The notes beneath the pieces are model-generated. The model searched no databases and was not told where the DNA came from. It was given only the letters and a program-made list of their open reading frames with translations. Below are positions 56,651-64,000 of a stretch of DNA of 64,000 nucleotides, piece by piece. A program made the position numbers and the translations under genes. This stretch comes from Kiloniella litopenaei (GTDB lineage: Bacteria; Pseudomonadota; Alphaproteobacteria; Kiloniellales; Kiloniellaceae), in contig NZ_LANI01000002.1 of NCBI RefSeq assembly GCF_000982415.1, positions 434,001 to 498,000 of the forward strand, read 5' to 3'. Positions within the stretch are counted from its first letter, which is position 1. The number at the start of each line of letters is the position of its first letter.

Positions 56651-58516
56651 TTGAATTTAAATATACGCAACTCCATTTGCGGTAAGCTGCTATCGATCTA
56701 TATTCCATTGATCAGCATCAGCTTGCTGCTTCTCTTTACCGTTCTTGAAAGCCGGAATATTCATAAACTGAATTCCGAGCTTGGAACGCGTTTAGATAAA
56801 ATGGTTGATATTCAGGGCACCGCTTTATCAACACCGGTCTGGAACTATGACCTGGATTCAATTCAGGCGATATTACTGGCTTTATCCAGAAACCCGGAAT
56901 TCCATTCAGCACAGGTTTACGACACTGACGGCCTTATCCTTGCGGAACTGGCCAGCGAAGATGCCAAATCTATTGATGCTGCGCTTTCCAGAGAAACTGA
57001 AATTAAACACAATTCCTTTGATCGCCTCGAAACGATCGGAAGTGTCAGGGTTTTATTTCATGACGAATTGATTTCAGCGGAAATAAAAGAACGTTTAATC
57101 TTTGACGGTTTGGTAATGGTCGTTACCATTCTTGTCCTCTCTGCCCTCACCTTTCTGGGTGCGAATTCCTATATCGGTGTTCCACTAAAGCTTCTGTTGG
57201 AATCAATTCAATCCGAAAAACAGCACAAAACGCGAGTAGCTGTTAACTGGACATCAAATGACGAACTTGGTGCCGTGGTTACCGCCTATAATGATTTGTT
57301 GCAAAAACAGTCAGCCTATGAAGCCGCGGTTAAGGCATCTGAGCTTCGAGCCAAAAGATCAGAAGCACAGCTAACACAAGCTATCGAAACCATGTCAGAG
57401 GGTTTTGCTCTCTATGATCAAGAAGACAAGCTTGTTCTATGTAATAGCAACTATCGAAACATTTCAGCGAAACGTGCACGTATTATTACGCTGGGTTCTC
57501 GATTTGAAGATCAGGTTCGCGAACTCGTTTATGCAGGTGATTTTGTCGGCACAGAAGGACGTGAAGAAGAATTCATTAACGAAACTTGCGCCAGCCACGA
57601 ATCCCTGCAGGAACGGATGATATTGCACCTCAGCAATGGCACCTGGTTACAATTCAATCACCGCAGGACCCCGGCAAAAGAGATTGTTGTTCTGGCAACT
57701 GATATCACGCCATTGAAAAATCAGGAACGAGAAATCAGACGCGCCAAAGAAATTGCAGATCAGGCCAATACAGCAAAATCTCAATTTCTCGCCAATATGA
57801 GCCACGAGCTTAGAACGCCACTCAATGCTATTCTTGGTTTTTCCGAGATTATGAAGGGCGAACTTATGGGGCCGCTGGGATCAACTCACTACAAATCCTA
57901 CTGTCAGGATATCCATTCGTCCGGCACCCATCTTCTTGATTTGATTAATGACATATTAGATCTATCCAAAATTGAAGCAGGTGCCTTTGAGCTTCAGGAC
58001 GAAACAGTTGATATTACACAAACAGCCCGCGCGGCCCACAAACTGGTTGTGGGGCAAAGCTCTTCTGAATTTGTCCCCGTCACGCTTGATATTCCTGACA
58101 ACCTTCCCTTTGTTCGTGCAGATCTGAGGGCTATAAAACAAATTCTTCTCAACCTCCTCTCAAATGCGGTTAAATTTACACCACAGGGTGGGGAAGTTAT
58201 TCTCAAAGCCAACGAAAACGAAGATAACAGTCTAAGTATAGAGATCAGGGATACCGGGATTGGCATTCCAAAACACGAATTAGAACGCATCCTGGAACCA
58301 TTCATTCGTGCCGATACCCCGATGACACGGGCTTTTGAAGGCACGGGCCTTGGTCTCCCCCTTGTGAAGTCCTTGATGGAACAACATGACGGCCAACTTG
58401 GCTTGGAAAGTGAAATTAACAAGGGAACAGTTGCAACCATTACCTTCCCTGCCGCCAGAGTAATTCCGCGCAGAGAAGGTGATACTCTTTTGAACCAGAC
58501 CGTAAATAGTGCTTGA
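56651..58516 (+). CDS. Membrane sensor histidine kinase with PAS-like domain
   Basis: A sensor kinase of 621 residues from TTG 56651, chosen because GGAG lies seven bases before it; an earlier in-frame TTG at 56624 is possible. Layout: TM1 (about 14-32), periplasmic sensor (33-150) with LSTPVWNYDLDSIQAILLALSRNPEF, TM2 (about 150-175), HAMP-like linker, PAS domain (about 235-355: LTQAIETMSEGFALYDQEDKLVLCN), HisKA with H385 in ANMSHELRTPLNAILGFSEIM, and HATPase (NLLSNAVKFT, IRDTGIGI, GTGLGLPLVKSL). Its periplasmic domain resembles that of the kinase at 33.9-35.4 kb. No response regulator is adjacent. Confidence 0.9.
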   Translation: MNLNIRNSICGKLLSIYIPLISISLLLLFTVLESRNIHKLNSELGTRLDKMVDIQGTALSTPVWNYDLDSIQAILLALSRNPEFHSAQVYDTDGLILAELASEDAKSIDAALSRETEIKHNSFDRLETIGSVRVLFHDELISAEIKERLIFDGLVMVVTILVLSALTFLGANSYIGVPLKLLLESIQSEKQHKTRVAVNWTSNDELGAVVTAYNDLLQKQSAYEAAVKASELRAKRSEAQLTQAIETMSEGFALYDQEDKLVLCNSNYRNISAKRARIITLGSRFEDQVRELVYAGDFVGTEGREEEFINETCASHESLQERMILHLSNGTWLQFNHRRTPAKEIVVLATDITPLKNQEREIRRAKEIADQANTAKSQFLANMSHELRTPLNAILGFSEIMKGELMGPLGSTHYKSYCQDIHSSGTHLLDLINDILDLSKIEAGAFELQDETVDITQTARAAHKLVVGQSSSEFVPVTLDIPDNLPFVRADLRAIKQILLNLLSNAVKFTPQGGEVILKANENEDNSLSIEIRDTGIGIPKHELERILEPFIRADTPMTRAFEGTGLGLPLVKSLMEQHDGQLGLESEINKGTVATITFPAARVIPRREGDTLLNQTVNSA

Positions 58517-58587
58517 TCCAAAACATGCCTAGCCAAGCAACTAAACGCGATACCCCTCGTCGAAAATGATTGTACTTTTCTTAGCAA

Positions 58588-58620
58588 AAAGCCCGCAGAT
58601 AAAACTGCGGGCTTTATTGA
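58588..58620. terminator. Bidirectional terminator between kinase and soxG
   Basis: An 11-bp perfect stem aaagcccgcag / ctgcgggcttt (58588-58598 and 58605-58615) with a six-base loop. A-rich and T-rich flanks let it act on both strands, ending the rightward kinase gene and the leftward sox operon. Confidence 0.93.
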
Positions 58621-58676
58621 TATTGATCTACCCCACAATATGAACACTTAAAAGCAGGATAAAAAAGTTTGCTTAT

Positions 58677-59273
58677 TTAGAGATGGTGATATTCACCCAT
58701 CGCATCCAGAAGCCAATCAACCAGATACTCGGCAAAGGACGGACGGACAAACATCCGGTAAGTCGGCTTGTCATCCAACATTTGCAACAGCACAGGGGCT
58801 TTCCCAACACGTGTTTGAACGGCCTGTCCCGGCGCAAAAGACTGTGCATCCATATCCAGACGACAGCTTTTCTTCATCACATTACGTGCCTGTGCCCCTG
58901 TCAGATCAAGTGCCGTGCGGTTACCGGAAACATCAATAACCGCAACATGTAATCCATCAAGCGCATCACGCAGTTTTTGAACAAGATCATCTTGCCCGTC
59001 AACCGGACCAACAACCTGCCATTCGTCAGGGCCTAGCCAGAAAACAGTAAAGTCGCCTTTGGTGACATAGGTGTTTGGATCTGTTGGCACAGCAACACCA
59101 ACGACCTTTTTCACCCCGGCAACAAACTTTTTATCTTCGGCATTCCCGCGGATATTCACCTGAGCCAGAAAAGGGACTTCTGACAAGCTGACACCTTGTT
59201 CGCCACTGACAGAACCATTGATCATGGCCTGTTCTTTGTGCGCGATAATACTGCTACGGAATGTATCAACCAT
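58677..59273 (-). CDS. soxG: Sarcosine oxidase gamma subunit
   Basis: Small subunit of heterotetrameric sarcosine oxidase, 198 residues, related to the N-terminal part of T-protein-like folds. It shows VFWLGPDEWQVVGP, a family hallmark, then VAVIDVSGNRTALDLTGAQARNVMKKSCRLDMDAQSF and the C-terminal PTYRMFVRPSFAEYLVDWLLDAM. Start ATG 59273 follows AAGGAG by nine bases (a GTG at 59276 is also possible) and overlaps the soxA end by 8 bp. It is the last gene of the operon before a terminator. Confidence 0.95.
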   Translation of the reverse strand: MVDTFRSSIIAHKEQAMINGSVSGEQGVSLSEVPFLAQVNIRGNAEDKKFVAGVKKVVGVAVPTDPNTYVTKGDFTVFWLGPDEWQVVGPVDGQDDLVQKLRDALDGLHVAVIDVSGNRTALDLTGAQARNVMKKSCRLDMDAQSFAPGQAVQTRVGKAPVLLQMLDDKPTYRMFVRPSFAEYLVDWLLDAMGEYHHL

Positions 59274-62200
59274 CACGACGTTCTCCTTTTGGATCGTAGA
59301 AGACCGGGCTGACAATTTTCACCTTTGTCACCTTGCCGCGGTCATGCGCGTAAATCCATTGTCCCATACGGTTATGTCCATCCTTTACCAAGGCCATCGC
59401 AATAGAATGGCCCAGGTTCGGGCTCCAGTAAGAAGATGTAACATGACCGACCATCGGGGCAGGTGTCGGGTTCACACGCTCATAGGTAAGCTGTGCGCCC
59501 TCTTCCAGAACTTCCTTTGGATTTTCTGTAACAAGACCGACAAGCTGTTTACGACCTTCACGGGCCGTATCTTCACGGGCAAATGAACGGCGACCAATAA
59601 AGTCACCTTTCTTCTTTGCAACGATCCAGTCCATACCAAGATCCTGTGGTGTCTGTGTCCCATCAGTTTCCTGGCCAATAATGACAAAGCCTTTTTCTGC
59701 ACGAAGGACGTGCATGGTTTCGGTTCCATACGGCGTAATGTCGTACTTTTCCCCTAGCTCCATACATTTCTTCCACAGGTGAAGACCATGCCAGTTTCTG
59801 ACATTGATCTCATAGGAAAGATCACCGGTAAAGGAAATCCGGAAAACACGCGCAGGAACACCAGCAACTTCACCTTCGCGCCAAGTCATGAACGGGAAAG
59901 CTTCGTTAGAGAAATCCATCTCTGGTGCAAGCTCTTCCAGTAGCTGACGGGCTTTGGGACCACCGATAGAAAGTGTCGACCACTCTTCTGTAACAGACGT
60001 ACAGTAAACTTCCAGATCGGGCCATTCCGTCTGCAGATACTCTTCCAGCCAATCAAGAACACCGGCGGCACCGCCAGTTGTTGTTGTCATGTGGAAGTGA
60101 TTTTCGCCAAGACGCGATGTCACACCATCATCAAAGACCATGCCGTCTTCTTTGAGCATAAAGCCATAGCGGCAGGACCCAACAGGAAGTTTTAACCAAG
60201 CGTTTGTGTAAACCAGATTAAGGAACTTTGCTGCATCTTTACCCTGAATATCGATTTTACCCAGTGTGGACGCATCAAGAATACCAACACCTTCACGCAG
60301 AGCAGCAGTCTCGCGCGCCACGGCCGCATCCATGTCTTCCCCGGCTTTCGGGTAGTACCATGCACGTTGCCACTGACCTACAGGCTCAAAAGCAGCCCCA
60401 TTTTCCAGATGCCAGCTATACATGGAAGTACGGCGAACAGGATCAGCAAGGTCGCCATTAATGCCACGTCCAGCCAAAGCACCAAAGTTAACAGGGGTAT
60501 AGGGCGGGCGGAAAGTCGTTGTACCGACCTTCGGGATAGCCTTTTCCAACTGCGACGACAGGATCGCCAAACCGTTTACATTGGAAAGTTTCCCCTGATC
60601 CGTCGCCATACCTGTCGTGGTATAACGCTTCATATGTTCGACAGAGTGCATGCCTTCACGCGCCGCCAGCATGATATCTGCGGCGGTAACATCGTGCTGA
60701 TAATCAACGTAATGCTTGCGCTTGCCCTGACCGACGGGATGATCCGTTGGCACAACCCAATAGGCCTTGATGGCTTTTTCTTCAACAACAAGTGCTTTCG
60801 GTGAAGCCTTTGCCTTGCCTTTGCCAAACCCGGCATCTTTGGCCGCCGCAGCACCCGCCGCAGCACCTTCATCAAGGGCAGATTGCAAATCAAAAGAACC
60901 TTTACAGGCACCAACAGTACGTTCGTTCTGTGCAGAGATATTCGGTACAAAACAAACTTTCTCTTCATCATAACGGAGCTTGCCGATTGACTGAGAGAAA
61001 AGATGGACCGCGGGGTTCCATCCACCAGATGTCAGGATCGTGTCGCAATCAATCTTGCGTCGGCTACCAGTGATCTTGGTGCCATCCGAAGAAACTGTTG
61101 CAACCTCAACACCTTTGACACGTTTACTGCCAAGGGTGGCAACAATGCCTGACCCCGTCAGAATTTCAATGCCTTTTTGGCGCGCTGCGTTGGGCAGATC
61201 ACCATCGACAACTTCACGCAAATCAATAACGGTTGGAATATCCATGCCCGCATCAACCAGATCAATTGCTGCCGAATAAGCACTGTCATTATTCGTGAAA
61301 ATAACACCGCGACGCCCGGGTAGTGCACCATAACGGTTGGCATAGGCCTGCCCCGCATTGGCCAGCATAATGCCCGGGCGATCATTGTCAGCAAAAACCA
61401 GTGGGCGTTCGTGCGATCCAGTTGCGAGCACAACCTGTTTGGCGCGGAAATGCCAGATACGATGTTTGCTCAGACCCGGCTTGGCGCCCGGACCGAAATG
61501 ATCCGTTCTGCGTTCATGAACCGTGATGTAGTTGTGATCGTAATAGCCAAAAGCATTTGCACGTTTTAACAAACGCACATTATCCATTGCTTCCAGTTCA
61601 GCAACAGCAGAATTAACCCATTCCTGAGCCGACTTGCCGTCAATGATCTGTTTTGTGTTCAACAAAGAACCACCAAATTCAGGCTGTTCATCACACAGAA
61701 CAACGCGGGCGCCGGTACGTCCGGCTTCAAGTGCTGCACTCAACCCGGCAGGCCCGGATCCAACAACCATGACTTCACAGAACTCGTTCATGTGATCATA
61801 GGTATCGGGGTCTTTTTCACGTGGCAAAACGCCCAGACCAGCCATACGACGAATGATCGGCTCGTAAACCGTCATCCACATTGACTTCGGATCCATAAAG
61901 GTTTTGTAGTAGAAACCTGCAACAAAGATACGGGACGCCACAGAGTTAACTGCAGCAAGGTCAAAGTTTACAGACGGCCAACAGTTGACAGATTTAGCTG
62001 TCAAACCTTCGTAAAGTTCAATCTGTGTCGCACGGACGTTCGGCTCGCTACGCGGTCCGGTTTCCAGCTGGATAATTGCATTCGGCTCTTCAGAACCGGC
62101 TGTCAAAATACCACGGGGACGGTGCGTCTTGAAACTACGCCCTACCAGATGAACCCCGTTTGCAACCAATGCAGATGCCAGGGTATCCCCTTTGACACCT

Positions 62201-62286
62201 GTGTAATTTTTACCGTTAAAGGTAAAATTAATGACGTTGGAACGGTCAACCCGTGTTCCCTGTGTCGTACGGAACTTCTCGGTCAT
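59266..62286 (-). CDS. soxA: Sarcosine oxidase alpha subunit
   Basis: Large subunit of heterotetrameric sarcosine oxidase, about 1006 residues. It begins with a 2Fe-2S-ferredoxin-like segment (NFTFNGKNYTGVKGDTLASALVANGV), then an NAD-binding Rossmann domain (MVVGSGPAGLSAALEAGRTGARVVLCDE, about 173-200), and a C-terminal half homologous to glycine-cleavage T-protein/GcvT that binds tetrahydrofolate and collects the formaldehyde released from sarcosine as methylene-THF. ATG 62286 has AGAGGG six bases before it, so I prefer it to GTG 62289; it overlaps the soxD stop (TGATG). Gene order soxB-soxD-soxA-soxG is canonical. Confidence 0.97.
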   Translation of the reverse strand: MTEKFRTTQGTRVDRSNVINFTFNGKNYTGVKGDTLASALVANGVHLVGRSFKTHRPRGILTAGSEEPNAIIQLETGPRSEPNVRATQIELYEGLTAKSVNCWPSVNFDLAAVNSVASRIFVAGFYYKTFMDPKSMWMTVYEPIIRRMAGLGVLPREKDPDTYDHMNEFCEVMVVGSGPAGLSAALEAGRTGARVVLCDEQPEFGGSLLNTKQIIDGKSAQEWVNSAVAELEAMDNVRLLKRANAFGYYDHNYITVHERRTDHFGPGAKPGLSKHRIWHFRAKQVVLATGSHERPLVFADNDRPGIMLANAGQAYANRYGALPGRRGVIFTNNDSAYSAAIDLVDAGMDIPTVIDLREVVDGDLPNAARQKGIEILTGSGIVATLGSKRVKGVEVATVSSDGTKITGSRRKIDCDTILTSGGWNPAVHLFSQSIGKLRYDEEKVCFVPNISAQNERTVGACKGSFDLQSALDEGAAAGAAAAKDAGFGKGKAKASPKALVVEEKAIKAYWVVPTDHPVGQGKRKHYVDYQHDVTAADIMLAAREGMHSVEHMKRYTTTGMATDQGKLSNVNGLAILSSQLEKAIPKVGTTTFRPPYTPVNFGALAGRGINGDLADPVRRTSMYSWHLENGAAFEPVGQWQRAWYYPKAGEDMDAAVARETAALREGVGILDASTLGKIDIQGKDAAKFLNLVYTNAWLKLPVGSCRYGFMLKEDGMVFDDGVTSRLGENHFHMTTTTGGAAGVLDWLEEYLQTEWPDLEVYCTSVTEEWSTLSIGGPKARQLLEELAPEMDFSNEAFPFMTWREGEVAGVPARVFRISFTGDLSYEINVRNWHGLHLWKKCMELGEKYDITPYGTETMHVLRAEKGFVIIGQETDGTQTPQDLGMDWIVAKKKGDFIGRRSFAREDTAREGRKQLVGLVTENPKEVLEEGAQLTYERVNPTPAPMVGHVTSSYWSPNLGHSIAMALVKDGHNRMGQWIYAHDRGKVTKVKIVSPVFYDPKGERRDG

Positions 62287-62669
62287 CACGCGCCCTCTTT
62301 CTTGTTAACAGGGGCCTTTATTGCAACTGCTTTCTTAACCGGGGCTTTCTTAGCCGGAGTTTCTTTCGCAGGCGCAGGTTTGGTCGTTACTTCTGCGGGT
62401 AAATCCGGTTTTTCACCCACTTTATAAACAGAGACGATTTCATTGGTTACAGTGTTACGTGCAACATTGAACCAACGACGACATCCGTCAGAGTGCACCC
62501 AACGTTCGCGGTGAACACCCTTGGTATTCGTCCGCATGAAAACGTATTCAGCCCATTCTGCATCGGTCAATTCATCGGGGTTTTCAGGGCGCACGATATG
62601 TGCCTCGCCACCGTAATGAAATTCTGTTTCGTCGCGTTCACCACACCAGGGACATTTGATATAAAGCAT
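62286..62669 (-). CDS. soxD: Sarcosine oxidase delta subunit with Lys/Ala/Pro tail
   Basis: Zinc-binding small subunit of heterotetrameric sarcosine oxidase. The known zinc ligands are all present: C6, C9, H59 and C63 (CPWCGERDE and HSDGCRRWFN). The conserved core ends near residue 88; the protein then runs on for about 39 residues of low-complexity Lys, Ala and Pro (PAPAKETPAKKAPVKKA and on to the end), longer than the usual 85-100-residue family member. The tail is probably disordered and strongly basic. It is coupled to soxA and follows soxB by 12 bp. Confidence 0.95.
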   Translation of the reverse strand: MLYIKCPWCGERDETEFHYGGEAHIVRPENPDELTDAEWAEYVFMRTNTKGVHRERWVHSDGCRRWFNVARNTVTNEIVSVYKVGEKPDLPAEVTTKPAPAKETPAKKAPVKKAVAIKAPVNKKEGA

Positions 62670-62681
62670 CCAATTTACTCC

Positions 62682-63932
62682 TTAGTGGGCCACACCGGCA
62701 GCACCGTGTTCATCCACAAGCGCACCGGTAATAAAACGATCAATAGAGAACGGCGCATTAAGATCATGCGGTTCGTCTTTGGCGATTGTATGGGCATAGC
62801 ACCAACCCGCACCCGGTGTTGCCTTAAAGCCACCAGTCCCCCAACCAGCATTAACGTAGAGGTTCTTAACCGGGGTTTTACCAACAATCGGAGACGCATC
62901 AGGACAGGTATCAACAATCCCGCCCCAGGAACGCATCATCCGGGTCCGCGAGAACAGAGGGAAAAGTTCCATGGCTGATGCCAACTGATCTTCGATCACA
63001 TGTAACGAGCCACGCTGGCTATAACCAACATAGGCATCAATACCCGCGCCCATAACCAATTCGCCTTTATCAGACTGTGACACATAAACGTGCACCGCAT
63101 TTGACATAACCACGCAATCGATGACGGGTTTCATTGGCTCGGAAACAAGCGCCTGCAGCGGATGTGATTCGATTGGCAAACGGATACCAGCCATGTCAGC
63201 CACAACAGAAGTATGCCCGGCACAGGCCATCGCAACTTTCTTGGCTTTGATATCGCCAAGTGACGTGCGAACGCCTTTTACAGTACCGTTTTCGATCATC
63301 ATTCCCTGAACTTCACAGTTCTGAATAACATCGACACCCATATCGTCTGCGCCACGGGCGTAGCCCCAGGCAACCGCATCATGACGGGCGGTACCACCAC
63401 GACGTTGCAAGGTCGCCCCCATAACCGGGTAACGGCTGTCTTTGGAGATATTTATGATCGGGCAAAACTCTTTTACCTGTTCCGCATTCAGCCATTCAGC
63501 ATCAATACCGTTGAGGTTATTGGCATTCACGCGGCGAATTGATTCGCGAACGTCGCCAAGGTTATGCGCCAGGTTCAAAACACCCCGCTGAGAGAACATC
63601 ACGTTGTAGTTCAGTTCCTGGGAAAGGTTTTCCCACAGCTTCATCGCGTTTTCGTAGAACAGGCCAGATTCGTCCCACAGATAGTTCGAGCGAACAATCG
63701 TTGTATTACGTCCGGTGTTACCACCGCCAAGCCAGCCTTTTTCAATAACGGCAACATTGGTAATACCGTGTTCTTTTGCCAGATAATAGGCGGTCGCCAA
63801 ACCGTGGCCACCCGCACCAATAATCACAACATCATATTCCGGCTTCGGATCTGGACTACGCCATTGGCGGGGCCAGTTCTGATGCCAGCTCATGGCATTT
63901 CTTGCCAAGCTGAAAATCGAAAAACGGGACAT
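62682..63932 (-). CDS. soxB: Sarcosine oxidase beta subunit
   Basis: Catalytic flavoprotein subunit of heterotetrameric sarcosine oxidase, 416 residues; it oxidises sarcosine to glycine, formaldehyde and peroxide with oxygen. The dinucleotide fold is [22 protein letters not shown] (about 35-56). A conserved His (H184) in [17 protein letters not shown] is the likely covalent FMN site known from the family, and [15 protein letters not shown] is a C-terminal flavin motif. GAGGAG lies 11 bases before the ATG. It is the first sox gene in the window; genes often found upstream, such as glyA, would lie beyond the edge. Confidence 0.97.
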   Translation of the reverse strand: MSRFSIFSLARNAMSWHQNWPRQWRSPDPKPEYDVVIIGAGGHGLATAYYLAKEHGITNVAVIEKGWLGGGNTGRNTTIVRSNYLWDESGLFYENAMKLWENLSQELNYNVMFSQRGVLNLAHNLGDVRESIRRVNANNLNGIDAEWLNAEQVKEFCPIINISKDSRYPVMGATLQRRGGTARHDAVAWGYARGADDMGVDVIQNCEVQGMMIENGTVKGVRTSLGDIKAKKVAMACAGHTSVVADMAGIRLPIESHPLQALVSEPMKPVIDCVVMSNAVHVYVSQSDKGELVMGAGIDAYVGYSQRGSLHVIEDQLASAMELFPLFSRTRMMRSWGGIVDTCPDASPIVGKTPVKNLYVNAGWGTGGFKATPGAGWCYAHTIAKDEPHDLNAPFSIDRFITGALVDEHGAAGVAH

Positions 63933-64000
63933 AGCCGTTCACACTCCTCTATTAGTTATCCATATCCTACGCCTAGTTTCAAAACTCTACCATGTACGGC
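63933..64000 (-). promoter_or_regulatory. Leader of the sox operon, cut by the window edge
   Basis: The last 68 bases hold the soxB ribosome site (GAGGAG on the minus strand) and AT-rich sequence. Whether the operon promoter or another gene of the operon lies beyond the edge cannot be seen. Confidence 0.4.

Noticed and set aside
58617-58630. FNR-like sequence TTGAT-ATTG-ATCTA
   Set aside because: It lies between the ends of two convergent genes, beside their terminator, so it has no promoter to act on.

Overview
The window reads as an ordinary chromosomal stretch of an alphaproteobacterium with moderate GC (my impression, not computed). The main pointers are a C4-pathway 5-aminolevulinate synthase (HemA), the class-typical neighbourhood dxs-ispA-xseB-histone-deacetylase-like with tlyA nearby, a heterotetrameric sarcosine oxidase operon soxBDAG, a CbpA/CbpM chaperone pair, and several chemoreceptors and sensor kinases. 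A motile, heterotrophic, probably aquatic member of or near Rhodospirillales would fit, but the order is inference. I saw no rRNA, tRNA, CRISPR array, insertion sequence, integrase or phage gene.

Layout. 0-10 kb: cobalt-type nitrile hydratase operon (alpha, beta, P14K-like activator), a DUF2867 gene, an AEC transporter, an Hpt/receiver phosphorelay protein, a class III aminotransferase, hemA with an FNR/FixK-like box upstream, a winged-helix-like protein, and a nitrilase-superfamily gene divergent from an Lrp/AsnC regulator. 10-20 kb: two divergent chemoreceptors (one with a tandemly duplicated sensor region), then a leftward cluster pdxH - cation diffusion facilitator - SDR - modA - modB - modC. 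20-32 kb: a glycine-zipper lipoprotein, cbpA/cbpM, a questin-oxidase-like protein, a YihY/BrkB membrane protein, fabI, aroC, a membrane-fused spermidine-synthase-like protein, hemH and an RlmD/TrmA-type RNA methyltransferase. 32-43 kb: sppA, a histidine kinase, tlyA, a MATE transporter, dxs, ispA, xseB and a histone-deacetylase-family gene. 42-50 kb: an RND efflux pair, a DUF4336 protein, TusA-like, DUF423 and an O-antigen-ligase-like protein. 50-56 kb: an AlkB-like dioxygenase, the queuosine genes queA-tgt-queG, a small lipoprotein, a DMT transporter and a stand-alone 123-residue chemoreceptor signalling tip. 56-64 kb: a second histidine kinase and soxB-soxD-soxA-soxG on the minus strand.

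How they fit together: HemA and HemH are the first and last steps of haem synthesis, and PdxH makes the PLP used by HemA and the aminotransferase. Dxs and IspA feed isoprenoids. QueA, Tgt and QueG complete queuosine on tRNA. Nitrile hydratase, the nitrilase-like hydrolase and sarcosine oxidase suggest use of small organic nitrogen compounds. I found no clear-cut novel defence or mobile system. The best leads are regulatory (FNR-like box at hemA, perfect palindrome before the spermidine-synthase-like gene, phased repeats between nitrilase and Lrp), the duplicated-sensor chemoreceptor, the mini chemoreceptor, the CDF-SDR-modABC linkage, the tailed SoxD, and a set of 14-17 bp tandem duplications near gene ends.
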